Positions 16,629-26,752 of a stretch of 36,329 nt of DNA are shown piece after piece. Within the stretch, counting starts at the first letter, position 1; each line of letters opens with the position of its first letter. The position numbers were made by a program, and so were the translations under genes. Source of the stretch: Bryobacterales bacterium (lineage in GTDB: Bacteria > Acidobacteriota > Terriglobia > Bryobacterales > Bryobacteraceae); the NCBI GenBank assembly GCA_947467185.1, contig CANIHR010000015.1, positions 1-36,329 of the forward strand, read 5' to 3'. Below the pieces are notes generated by a model that did not search any database, was not told where the DNA came from, and saw only the letters and a list, made by a program, of their open reading frames with translations.

Positions 16629-19600
16629 TTAGAACTGAAAGCGCAGCTGGATTTCCACCTTACGGTTGCCGGAGGCAGCACCACCGCCTCCGCGACCGCC
16701 ACCACCACCGAAGCCACCGCCGTCCGTGGCCAGCGACTTACCGAAGTTCGGCGAGTTCAGCGAGCCCGTGGGCGAAGCGTAGTTCACATTGTTCGTGGCA
16801 TTGCGGGCCGAGAGCGTCAGGGTCAGGTTGTACTTCTTGCCCGTGCCGCCGCCGCCGAAGCCCATCGCTCCGCCGCCACGACCACCACCGCCGCCGAAGC
16901 CACCGCCACCGCGGGGACCACCGCCACCGCCGCCAGGACCACCACGGCCACCACCACCGGCAAAACCACCACCGGGGCCGCCATCACCGCCACCCGCATT
17001 CGCACCACCCGCACCAGCGCGTTCACCCCAGCCAAACGAACGGCTCAGGCGAAGGTTCGCAGTGAAGTGGCTGAAGCCGACTCCGTAATTGACCGGGATG
17101 ATCGTTTCGCCAGGCACGGGAGCCGCGTTGAACGTACCCCAGGGGGTAACCTTCACGTTCTTGGCCAGAGCATTCGGACCCGCAAACGAGGGCCGATCGT
17201 TGTTGATACCGTCACCGTTGAAGTCCGTACCAGTCGTGATGTTGAAGGGCGGAGCCGAGCTGATGGTAACCAGCGGAGCCAGCGTCATCTTCAGGGGGAG
17301 GCCAACGTTGCCGCCAAAGTTGACGCGGTGACGAACGTCAAAGTTCGAACGGCCCCAGTCGAGCGAGGTGTTGTACTGATTGCTCGGGAAGCCATTCACG
17401 TTGCTGTTCACCTTGCTGAACGAGTAGTAACCCTGCATGCTGAAGTGCTTGTTGAAGCGGGTGTTCGCGTTCACAATGATCTGGCGCTGCTTGTAGTTGC
17501 CGGTCGATTCGTAGTTGTACAGGTCACCACCGGGGAAAGGCCGGACGCCGCCCGTCCGCAGTACCGAATCATAGGTGCCCGGCAGGTAGGCGTTGATGTT
17601 GCGGGTCCGCTGGTCATGCACGCCGCGGGTGTCCACAAAGTTCACCGAGACCGAGCTGCGGCCGGGCAACTGCCGGTCCACGCTCATGGCGAACTGCAGC
17701 ATTCCCGGAGCCACGAAGTTCGGATCCACCTTGTAGATCGCCTGGTTCTGCAGGTTCAGCAGGCTGACCGACGGGACCGCCGGGTAAGCAGCCAGCGCCA
17801 CCGCAGCCGTTGCCGGATTCTGCGTGCTGTTGATGTTGTAGTTCAGCTGCGAGCTGCCGTTGTAACGGAGAGTCTGCAGATAGTTGTTGTCGCTGAAACG
17901 GTCGTAGAAAATGCCGTAGCCGGTGCGGACAACCGTCTTGCCGGGCTTGCCGCCCTTGGAACCAGGAGCCCACGCGATGGCGACGCGGGGCGCGATGGCG
18001 CGCTTGTCACCAATGTTGGTCTGCCATTCGTAGCGGATACCACCGCTCAGCGTCAGGTTGGCGCGGAGGCGGAAGTCGTCCTGCACAAAGACACCCATAT
18101 CGAACTGATTCACCGCAGCCAGCGGCGTGCCCGAGTTCAGCGTGAACTGCGTCGGACCACAACCCTGAGCCAGGATGGTCGACATCGGCAGGCCCTGTTT
18201 TAGCAGCAGCTGCGTCTGGCGGTACACATCCAGAGACGTGGGGTTTGCAATACCCGCGAGGCAGGCCGCCGAGGCGCCAACCAGAGAGTTGGGAGTCGTA
18301 AAGGTGTAGGTGCCGTTGTAGTTCGAAGTGGAGTTGCTCGACAGGTCGTTGTAGCGCATACGAACGCCACCCTTCACCGTGTGCCGGCCCTGCGTCGTGG
18401 TCAGGATGTTGTGGATTTCCAGATCCGACGTGTGCGTGAAGTTGGCAATCAGCGGCGAACCGCCATCGGTGAACGCACTCTGCACGTTGATCGTCGGTCC
18501 CAGAAGGCCGGAACCGTTCGTGTCATTGGCCCGACGGCTGATCTGCACGCGGGTTTCGTCAACAGCCTTGGTTCCGAGGATCGCCGTTTCCGTAATCTGC
18601 ACGTTGTGGCTGTTGCCGCTGCCCTTGGAAACCTGCGACGGCAGGCTAAAGCCGGAAACGCCACCCGTGTTGCTGCTGTGGTTGAAGTTGTAGCGACCCA
18701 CCAGGGTGTTGCTCGCGTTGATCTGGTAGTCGAGGCGGGGGCTGATGCCAAAGTTGTCGTTCGGAACCGCGTACGCCAGGTTGGTGGCAACCGGGTTAAA
18801 GCTGGAATCGAGCGTCGTGGCGTTCACCAGCGCCTGTTCCGAGTTGTTCCGGTTGTTGAAGTCCACAAAGAAGGACGTCTTCTTGTTGATCGGCCCGCCG
18901 AGGTTAAACGAGAACATCCGCGAACTGTAGTGCGGAGGTGTCGTCGTCAGGAATGGGTTGCGGCTGTCGAAAATTTTGTCGCCCATGTTGAAGAAGCCAC
19001 CACCGTGGAACTTATCGGTGCCGGGCTTGGTCAGAATTTCGATACGGCCAAATCCGGGACGGTCAAATTCGGAGGAAAACGGGTTCGAGTTGATGCGGAT
19101 TTCGCGGATCGAGCTCTTCGGGGGTAACTGGCCGCCGCTGAAACCGTCAACGAAGAACTGCGCGCCGTTCGGGCCAGCCGCCGGCCCAGCCAGAGCCTGC
19201 AGATCCGACTGGAGGTCGTCCGGGTCATCCGGCAGGAATTCCAGATCATCCGCCTTCAGCACCAGGGCACCAACGTTTTGAGAGGGATCCGTCGTCACGG
19301 CACCGACGGCTTCGTCCTGCACCTGCACCTGGACCGCTTCGGCGGCAACCTGCAACGCGATGTCGAGGGGAGTGACCTGACCGGCCGTAACCGTCAAACT
19401 CTGGGCTGAAAAGGTAGTGAAGCCCGCGGAGTCCGCGCGAACCGAGTAGGTACCCGGGGGAACCGTTAAAGTAAATTTGCCCTGCCCGTCGGACTTGGCG
19501 CTGCGAGTGGTACCACCACCGGTAAGTTGAATCGTTGCACCAGGAACCACCGAAGCGGAGGGGTCAGTCACCGACCCGCGTACCGTTCCCGCATTCTGTG

Positions 19601-19679
19601 CTTGAATCTGCGCGGCACCAAAAACCATCAGGAAGATGGGGGCCAGGCGCAAGGCGAACCTTTTGAAAGTGTTTTGCAT
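16629..19679 (-). CDS. TonB-dependent outer-membrane receptor with carboxypeptidase-regulatory-like domain (Oar-like)
   Basis: Predicted 1016 residues from ATG 19679, preceded by CGGA 7 nt away; GTG at 19697 would add six residues. A signal peptide (to about AQIQAQ, residue 28) is followed by a carboxypeptidase-regulatory/Cna-B-like beta-sandwich (about 30-110: GTVRGSVTDPSASVVPGATI), a plug region (AGPAAGPNGAQFFVDGFSGG; FGRIEILTKPGTDKFHGG), and a long beta-barrel ending in Phe (KVEIQLRFQF), as outer-membrane barrels do. Receptors of this Oar/acidobacterial type import or bind unidentified large substrates using TonB energy. Near the C-terminus two glycine-rich tracts (about residues 887-946 and 986-1003) interrupt the last strands. 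The gene is a single transcription unit, divergent from rpoD, and ends in a strong terminator. No SusD partner is adjacent. Confidence 0.91.
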   Translation of the reverse strand: MQNTFKRFALRLAPIFLMVFGAAQIQAQNAGTVRGSVTDPSASVVPGATIQLTGGGTTRSAKSDGQGKFTLTVPPGTYSVRADSAGFTTFSAQSLTVTAGQVTPLDIALQVAAEAVQVQVQDEAVGAVTTDPSQNVGALVLKADDLEFLPDDPDDLQSDLQALAGPAAGPNGAQFFVDGFSGGQLPPKSSIREIRINSNPFSSEFDRPGFGRIEILTKPGTDKFHGGGFFNMGDKIFDSRNPFLTTTPPHYSSRMFSFNLGGPINKKTSFFVDFNNRNNSEQALVNATTLDSSFNPVATNLAYAVPNDNFGISPRLDYQINASNTLVGRYNFNHSSNTGGVSGFSLPSQVSKGSGNSHNVQITETAILGTKAVDETRVQISRRANDTNGSGLLGPTINVQSAFTDGGSPLIANFTHTSDLEIHNILTTTQGRHTVKGGVRMRYNDLSSNSTSNYNGTYTFTTPNSLVGASAACLAGIANPTSLDVYRQTQLLLKQGLPMSTILAQGCGPTQFTLNSGTPLAAVNQFDMGVFVQDDFRLRANLTLSGGIRYEWQTNIGDKRAIAPRVAIAWAPGSKGGKPGKTVVRTGYGIFYDRFSDNNYLQTLRYNGSSQLNYNINSTQNPATAAVALAAYPAVPSVSLLNLQNQAIYKVDPNFVAPGMLQFAMSVDRQLPGRSSVSVNFVDTRGVHDQRTRNINAYLPGTYDSVLRTGGVRPFPGGDLYNYESTGNYKQRQIIVNANTRFNKHFSMQGYYSFSKVNSNVNGFPSNQYNTSLDWGRSNFDVRHRVNFGGNVGLPLKMTLAPLVTISSAPPFNITTGTDFNGDGINNDRPSFAGPNALAKNVKVTPWGTFNAAPVPGETIIPVNYGVGFSHFTANLRLSRSFGWGERAGAGGANAGGGDGGPGGGFAGGGGRGGPGGGGGGPRGGGGFGGGGGRGGGAMGFGGGGTGKKYNLTLTLSARNATNNVNYASPTGSLNSPNFGKSLATDGGGFGGGGGRGGGGAASGNRKVEIQLRFQF

Positions 19680-20022
19680 AGTTTTTCCGAACTGCACTGC
19701 GGCCCAACGAACGGCCTACTTAGGGTGAGACGAGCCCCTGAATTGATTGTTACTGTTGCGAGACCGAAACAACGTGAATGTGTGTAAAGAAATACGGGCT
19801 TTACCCCGATAGGACATTTGTGATAGATTTGAAACTTGGGAGGTCTGCGCGCACCCTTGTGCACCAATTGACTCCCGCCCCCGCTCACGCGGCACAGTGG
19901 CGCTTTCGCCCCACCAAAAATTTAAAAAAATATTTTGCCGCGGCGGTCGTGGCTCGTCTGTTATTGCAGGGAGCTCGATTCTTTAGGATCACGGCTGCCG
20001 ATCCGGGAGGTTTTCGTTCTGT
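19680..20022. other. Divergent intergenic region between TonB-receptor gene and rpoD
   Basis: These 343 bp are non-coding in my reading; short frames exist but lack family similarity and coding-like composition. The region contains an A/T-rich block at 19916-19936 in a GC-rich setting, a candidate rpoD promoter just after it, and the rpoD ribosome binding site GGGAGG at 20005-20010. No clear promoter for the leftward TonB-receptor gene was identified, although the stretch near 19740-19830 is relatively A/T-rich and a likely place for it. Confidence 0.6.
19916..19964 (+). promoter_or_regulatory. Candidate sigma-70 promoter with UP element for rpoD
   Basis: A run of A and T (19916-19934) abuts a possible -35 TTGCCG (19935-19940), then an 18-bp spacer and -10 TGTTAT (19959-19964). 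Each hexamer matches 4 of 6 consensus bases. Transcription would start near 19971, leaving a leader of about 50 nt with GGGAGG 12 nt before the rpoD ATG. Confidence 0.42.
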
Positions 20023-21546
<1,524 letters not shown>

Positions 21547-21568
21547 ACGAAAAAACGAACCCAAACAA

Positions 21569-21604
21569 AAAAAGGGCGGTCACCAACCGGTGACCGCCCT
21601 TTTT
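21569..21604. terminator. Bidirectional Rho-independent terminator between rpoD and the DUF1552 gene
   Basis: AGGGCGGTCACC (21573-21584) and GGTGACCGCCCT (21589-21600) form a 12-bp stem with loop AACC, flanked by A-tract on the left and T-tract on the right, extending the stem by four A:T pairs. Convergent genes end at 21546 (+) and 21617 (-), so one hairpin can stop both. Confidence 0.92.
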
Positions 21605-21616
21605 CCATCTAAACCG

Positions 21617-22963
21617 TTAAGCCCAGAGGCCTTCCAGCCGTTTATCCGTATCGCCGAACCGGTCCAGTTTCACGCCCATGTGATCCATGATCGACAAGTG
21701 CAGGCTGCAGGCCCTACGATTGTCGTTACCCTTATCCATGTAATCCAGAATCCGGCCCGTCTTGAGCGAACCGCCCGCTTTTCCGGCCAGCACGATCGGC
21801 AACTGATCCGCTCCGTGCGTATCGCCATCGAACAGGCTGGAGCTCGTCATCAGCAGACTGTTATCCAGCAGTGACGTGCCGCCTTCGTCAATCGCCTTCA
21901 TTTTTTGCACCAGATACGTGAACTGCTGCACGTGGAACTGGTTAGTTTTCAGATACATCGCTTCCAGTTCCGCCGCATGGCCGTTGTGCGTCAGATCCAG
22001 GTGCAGCGCCCCCCGCACGCCTTCCAGGAACTTGAAGTTCATCTGCGAAAGGTCATTGTTGAGCATCAGCGTCAGAACCCGGGTCTTATCCATCTGGAAC
22101 GCCAGCACCGTCAGATCCAGCATCAGCTTCATGTGATCCGGCACGTTCTGCGGCAATTCGTTCGCCGGACGCGGCATGTTCGGCTTCTGCAGCGTCGGAC
22201 GCCAGCCCTCAATCCGTTCCTGCTTGCCCGCAGTCTCAATCCGCTTTTCAATATCTCGGATCGACTCCAGGTACTCGTCCATCTTCCGCTTATCGCCCTT
22301 GCTGATTTTCGGCTGCAGACCCTGCGCGTCGGAAAGCACCGCATCCAGGATGGTCTTGTCCATCCGCCGCCCGGTGCCATCGCCCACCAGTTGATCGAAA
22401 GTCCGGGAGGGGTAAATTTCCTTGGTCGTCGGCTTGGTCGGGGTCGTCCACGACACGCACGACCCGTAAATCATCGACAAACCGTCTTCCAGGCGGAGTT
22501 CGTTCGGCTCAATTCCCAGCGCCATGCTCGGAATCGCCGTCTTCGAACCAATCTCCTTCGCCAGAATCTGGTCCATCGTGGTCCCGACCCGAATCACATT
22601 CGGATCCAGACTCACCGTCTCACCCGAAAGGACGTTCATGCGCCCCAGGTGAGGACTCGTCGAAGCGAGCGCGTTCTGGTGATACAGACCCCGAACGAAC
22701 ACGATGTCGTCCGAAATCGGCTTCAGCGGCGCGGCTGCAGGCCCAAACTCCATCCCGGCGGCGCCACCACCCTTCGCCCACCACTGCGACGGCTCCACAC
22801 CGTTCGAGAAGTAAACGTACGCGAACCGCTGCGGCGGCTTATTCGCAGCCGCCGGCGTCTCCGCACCCAGCAGGGGTAGCGATTCCATCCACGGAAGCGC
22901 CAGCGCAACGCCCGCACCTCTCAAAAAATGCCGACGCGATGAATAATTTGCTTTCTTTGCCAT
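21617..22963 (-). CDS. DUF1552 domain protein with Tat-like signal
   Basis: This 448-residue protein starts with a twin-arginine signal ([20 protein letters not shown]) and matches DUF1552 across its length: [108 protein letters not shown]. The family resembles the sulfatase/alkaline-phosphatase-like DUF1501 proteins of planctomycetes and acidobacteria and is nearly always encoded beside DUF1592 cytochrome proteins, as here: its ATG follows the DUF1592 stop by 5 bp, so one operon. Function is unknown; a periplasmic hydrolase role is inferred from family neighbours. The convergent rpoD gene shares its terminator. Confidence 0.93.
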   Translation of the reverse strand: MAKKANYSSRRHFLRGAGVALALPWMESLPLLGAETPAAANKPPQRFAYVYFSNGVEPSQWWAKGGGAAGMEFGPAAAPLKPISDDIVFVRGLYHQNALASTSPHLGRMNVLSGETVSLDPNVIRVGTTMDQILAKEIGSKTAIPSMALGIEPNELRLEDGLSMIYGSCVSWTTPTKPTTKEIYPSRTFDQLVGDGTGRRMDKTILDAVLSDAQGLQPKISKGDKRKMDEYLESIRDIEKRIETAGKQERIEGWRPTLQKPNMPRPANELPQNVPDHMKLMLDLTVLAFQMDKTRVLTLMLNNDLSQMNFKFLEGVRGALHLDLTHNGHAAELEAMYLKTNQFHVQQFTYLVQKMKAIDEGGTSLLDNSLLMTSSSLFDGDTHGADQLPIVLAGKAGGSLKTGRILDYMDKGNDNRRACSLHLSIMDHMGVKLDRFGDTDKRLEGLWA

Positions 22964-22968
22964 GGACC

Positions 22969-25900
22969 CTACTCTGCTCCTGCCTTACCTGAGTCTCTCA
23001 CGTTTTTCGCGACCTGCCTGGTCGCCGCCGGGGTCAGTTCTTTCGCCGGACGATTGCGGAACTGCTTGCTGGTGGCAATCTGCGCCGCCAAATCCGCAAA
23101 CGTCGTATTCCCGCCCGCCGCCACCATCTGATCAATCAGCGGGGTATCCGACGGCAATACCGTCCGTCCCAGCGCATAACCAATCAGCTTGAACGACAGC
23201 TGCCGGCGGACCTGATCTTCCTTCGTCCGCAGGTAGTCAATCAGACCCTGTGCGCCGGAAATCTCGGTCTTGTCCTGCAGTGTGCCGCCATCGTAGATAT
23301 CCTTGCCGTCGACGTACTTTTCGCGCCAGCGTCCTGTGGAATCATAGTGTTCCAGCGGGAAGCCCAGCGGATCGATCCGCGTATGGCACCCGGCACAGGT
23401 CGCGTTCCGCTTGTGGGATTCCAGCTTTTCCCGCAGCGTCATCGCGCCAAACAGCTTGTCATCAGCCGGAATGGAGCCGGCATCCGCCGGGGGCGGAGGC
23501 ACGGGCGTACCCAGAATCCGCCGCATCACCCAGTCGCCACGCTTCACCGGACTCGTCCGCAGCGGAGCCGAAGTCACGGTCAGCACCGCACCCAAACGCA
23601 GCAACCCGCCACGCTTAAACGCATTCGCGCCGTCCACCTTCTCCACAGCCGCCACCGACTTCACTTCTTTCGGCACGTTGTAGTATTTCGCGAGAGGCTG
23701 ATTCAGGAAGGAATAATCGGCGAACAGAATGTCCTTGATCGGCCGATTCTGCCGCACCACATACTCGAAGAACGAAACCGCTTCGTCGTACATGGCCGAC
23801 TTCACCTGCTCGGTGAATTCCGGGAAACGACCCGTATCCACACCCTTGAACTGGTCAAAGCGGTAGAAACCCAGCCACTGCCCGAAGAACTCGGTCGAGA
23901 GCCGACGCGCCTTCGGATCGGCCAGCATCCGCCGAACCTGCTTCTGGACATTGTCCGCGGACCGCAACTCCCCGGCCCCGGCAGCCCGGCGCAATTCGTC
24001 ATCGGGGATCGATGACCACAGGAAATAGCTCAACCGCCCTGCCACTTCCCAGTCCGTCAACGGCTTCAGACTCGTCGTGTCCGACGCCAATTCCACGCGA
24101 TACAGGAACCCGGGCGACACCAGAATCCGAGCCAGCACCGACCGAATCGCCTTCTTGTGGTCCTTTTCTTCCACCAGTGCCGAACGATAGAAAGCCCGCA
24201 GACTCTCCTTCTCCTGCACGGTCAGAGGCCGACGCCAGGCATTGGCCGCAAATTTGAGGCAATCCTCAAGATGCTGGGCCTTACCGGCACCTTCAGCCGC
24301 CATCGTTTCCAGATAGTCGTTTCGCAGCGGAGCCACCCACTGCCGGATCTCGGCCGGCATCGCATCCACCTGCGCCTTCGTCAGGGTCGCCATCTTCGCG
24401 CCCTTCAGGTCGTACTTGTACTTTTCCGCCAGCAGCCCCAGATACGCGTCGTAGTAGTCAAACGACGACTTCAGATCGAACCAGGCGTCGTTGAGCTTCT
24501 TCCGGGTCGCGTCGTCGATCATGTTCTCGACCACAAACTTGTCGTCCCGCAGATACTTCACGCGCGTATCGAAAGCATCGTGTTCCGGAGTATTGTACGT
24601 CGGGTCAAAGGGAGCGGGAGGGGGATCTTTATCCGCCGGCGTCGGTTCCGCATGAGAATTCGGCGGCATCAGCGTCGCCAGTTCCATTACGCCCGATTTG
24701 AACGCCTTGTAAGCCGCTGACTCCGGGTCGCCGAGAATCGCGTGCGGCGGGGTGCCACGAGCCGCGCCACCATCGGCACGGTCCGATATCGTCAGCCGCA
24801 GAACCTGATCCCGCTGCCCGCCAATCTCCGCATCCACCCAAACGTCGTACCCAATCGCACCAGCCGGAATCGCAACATCAAACGATACGGAGCCATCGGA
24901 CGTGAAATCGTTCTCACTCAGCTTCGCGCCTTCCGGACCCTTCCCAAAACCAAGCCGGGTCGCCGTCGCCTCATCAACTGCAGATTTCAGTGGAATCCGG
25001 GGAACCGCCGGACCACGCCCGCGTCCATTCAGAACGGCCAGTTGAGCCGGAGTCAGAGAACCAGCCGCCCCGCCCGTCGCAGGAGCCGCAGCCGGACCAG
25101 TCGGAGCCTGCCGGAACGAAACCGTCGCGTTCCGCCAAATCACCGTCTGTTTCGCCGTCAGCCCCGGATTCACCGGAGCCACAATCAGATAAACCTTGCG
25201 CGGACCAGCCGTCATCGCCCGGCCCCGTCCCGCGCCACCAATCGAATTGAACACGAAGTGGTGCTGCTTTTCAGCCGCCAGACTCTTGTCATTAAACATG
25301 AGGGGGCTTTCGTCACCCGCTCCACCCGCAGCCACATCGCCACGCACAAACAGCCAACTGGGCCAGGTCGTCACGAACTTCTGAATATCTTCCGCACCGG
25401 CGCGAGCCAGGCCCGCGCTCACTTTGGCATCAGCCGTCGGAGCCGGCAGCTTCTTCCACCGAGCCGCCACTTCCGAAAGCGGATACCCCAGAGCCGGCTT
25501 ATTCAGAACGGTCCAGATATGCTGCGCGAACTTCGGCTCCACCCCTTCTGCCTTCGCCAGACTCTCAATGGTCGCCGTCTTCAGCCCCAGTTCATTCCGG
25601 TTCCGATACTGCCAGGCCACAAAAAACGACCTCGTGTACTTGTCGAGGCCGAACATCACGCCACCCTCGCCCGAAACCGTCCGCAGGCCGTACTTGCCGT
25701 AAATGTCCTTGATACGCGAAATTGCCGAAAGCTCAAACCCGGTCTGTCCCGGGTCGCTGAAGAACTGCAGCGGTCCCGCGCCAATCACGGCATGGTCCGC
25801 AATCACTTTGGCCGCTTCCAGATACCGTTCCATCCCGGCATCCTGCATGAACTGGACATCGCCAAAGTTCATGAAGCCTTCCCCGCCCACCGAATCGTTG

Positions 25901-26382
25901 GCCAGGTCGCGCGTCAGGTCCAGGTCCAGACCGGTCAGGTCCTTTACTGTGTAGCCGTATTCCGCGCCCGTCAGGCGGCGGACCGTGACCTTACCCGGGT
26001 CACCCGCATTCTTGTTCGCATAGGCCGTCAGTTCCGACTTCACCCACGCCACTGCATGCTGCTTTTCCTGGTCGGTGGGTTGCGGCATACCCTTCGGGGG
26101 CATCCGATTCGCCTCCAGCGCCTGTACCACACGCTGCCACTTCGGGAACGCCGGGTCCGTCATCGGCCCGGACATCATGGCCTGCAGACTAACCCCGCCC
26201 ATGCCGGGCTCTTTGCCGTGGCACTGCAAGCAATACTTCTGGAATGTTGGTATGGCAGAGGGCGGGGGCGCATCGGCGCCGCTCATCAGCCCGGCTATCA
26301 CCAGTAAAATCGCCGTCACTGCCGCCCCTATCTGGAACAGTCTTCGGGCAAACAGGGACCTTCTCACAAGCTTGGAATTCAT
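22969..26382 (-). CDS. DUF1587/DUF1592/DUF1588/DUF1585 cytochrome-c-domain protein (PSD1 type), long form
   Basis: A 1137-residue exported protein with an N-terminal membrane anchor or signal (about 12-36), then a PSCyt1 haem domain with CLQCH (Cys51-His55). After it come DUF1587 ([20 protein letters not shown], about 135-200) and DUF1595/DUF1592 ([53 protein letters not shown]). DUF1588 carries a second CXXCH in [20 protein letters not shown], and DUF1585 is at the C-terminus ([20 protein letters not shown]). Two covalent haems are therefore likely. Usual family length is around 750-900; the excess is a segment at roughly 250-620 with Ala/Gly-rich and beta-strand-like stretches ([20 protein letters not shown]). 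The role is unknown, thought to be periplasmic redox chemistry linked to polymer degradation. It is the first gene of the operon with DUF1552. Confidence 0.92.
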   Translation of the reverse strand: MNSKLVRRSLFARRLFQIGAAVTAILLVIAGLMSGADAPPPSAIPTFQKYCLQCHGKEPGMGGVSLQAMMSGPMTDPAFPKWQRVVQALEANRMPPKGMPQPTDQEKQHAVAWVKSELTAYANKNAGDPGKVTVRRLTGAEYGYTVKDLTGLDLDLTRDLANDSVGGEGFMNFGDVQFMQDAGMERYLEAAKVIADHAVIGAGPLQFFSDPGQTGFELSAISRIKDIYGKYGLRTVSGEGGVMFGLDKYTRSFFVAWQYRNRNELGLKTATIESLAKAEGVEPKFAQHIWTVLNKPALGYPLSEVAARWKKLPAPTADAKVSAGLARAGAEDIQKFVTTWPSWLFVRGDVAAGGAGDESPLMFNDKSLAAEKQHHFVFNSIGGAGRGRAMTAGPRKVYLIVAPVNPGLTAKQTVIWRNATVSFRQAPTGPAAAPATGGAAGSLTPAQLAVLNGRGRGPAVPRIPLKSAVDEATATRLGFGKGPEGAKLSENDFTSDGSVSFDVAIPAGAIGYDVWVDAEIGGQRDQVLRLTISDRADGGAARGTPPHAILGDPESAAYKAFKSGVMELATLMPPNSHAEPTPADKDPPPAPFDPTYNTPEHDAFDTRVKYLRDDKFVVENMIDDATRKKLNDAWFDLKSSFDYYDAYLGLLAEKYKYDLKGAKMATLTKAQVDAMPAEIRQWVAPLRNDYLETMAAEGAGKAQHLEDCLKFAANAWRRPLTVQEKESLRAFYRSALVEEKDHKKAIRSVLARILVSPGFLYRVELASDTTSLKPLTDWEVAGRLSYFLWSSIPDDELRRAAGAGELRSADNVQKQVRRMLADPKARRLSTEFFGQWLGFYRFDQFKGVDTGRFPEFTEQVKSAMYDEAVSFFEYVVRQNRPIKDILFADYSFLNQPLAKYYNVPKEVKSVAAVEKVDGANAFKRGGLLRLGAVLTVTSAPLRTSPVKRGDWVMRRILGTPVPPPPADAGSIPADDKLFGAMTLREKLESHKRNATCAGCHTRIDPLGFPLEHYDSTGRWREKYVDGKDIYDGGTLQDKTEISGAQGLIDYLRTKEDQVRRQLSFKLIGYALGRTVLPSDTPLIDQMVAAGGNTTFADLAAQIATSKQFRNRPAKELTPAATRQVAKNVRDSGKAGAE

Positions 26383-26400
26383 AAGGACTGTCGTTATTCT
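26372..26400 (+). promoter_or_regulatory. Candidate sigma-70 promoter for the DUF3467 gene
   Basis: TTGGAA (26372-26377), a 17-bp spacer and TATTCT (26395-26400) match 4 of 6 bases at each hexamer. A start near 26407 would give a 55-nt leader to the ATG at 26462. The -35 lies within the first codons of the divergent DUF1592 gene. Confidence 0.38.
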
Positions 26401-26461
26401 ATGTCACGCCGGGCTACAAAAACGACGACCCTGAACGCGAGCCAGGTTACCATGAAGTGCA

Positions 26462-26752
26462 ATGAATCCCTCCCAACCGAGGATCGTCCTCGAAAAATCA
26501 GCCGACTACCGGGAAGACTATGCCAACAGCGTCCAGATCCGGGTCAACCTGTGGGACTTCTTCATCATGTTTGGGAAGCTGAACCAGACAGCCGCCGATA
26601 CGGTCAATATCGAAAATTTCCAGGGCGTCTACGTCAGCCCTCAGCAAGCCAAAGCGCTGCTCGGCCTCCTGCAGCAGAACGTCTCCCAGTATGAATCCGC
26701 ATTCGGAGAAATCCGGCTCGAACCCAAAGCCGGTGCCGGCTTCATCCAGTAA
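26462..26752 (+). CDS. DUF3467 family protein
   Basis: This 96-residue protein matches the small DUF3467 family: an N-terminal strand DYANSVQIRVNLWDFFIMFG, a middle VNIENFQGVYVSPQQAKALL, and a helical end LLGLLQQNVSQYESAFGEIR. DUF3467 proteins are common in many bacteria with no established function. The ATG at 26462 has GAAG 4 nt upstream; an overlapping ATG at 26452 is out of frame. The gene overlaps the start assigned to the downstream glycosyltransferase by about 62 bp, implying cotranscription. It is divergent from the DUF1592 gene, 79 bp away. Confidence 0.85.
   Translation: MNPSQPRIVLEKSADYREDYANSVQIRVNLWDFFIMFGKLNQTAADTVNIENFQGVYVSPQQAKALLGLLQQNVSQYESAFGEIRLEPKAGAGFIQ

Noticed and set aside
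16789-17088. Proline-rich plus-strand frame.
   Set aside because: It is the complement of the glycine-rich TonB-receptor tract and only reflects its composition.
26390-26426. GTCGTT/AACGAC 6-bp inverted repeat in the DUF1592/DUF3467 divergent region.
   Set aside because: The arms are short and 25 bp apart, expected by chance at this frequency.
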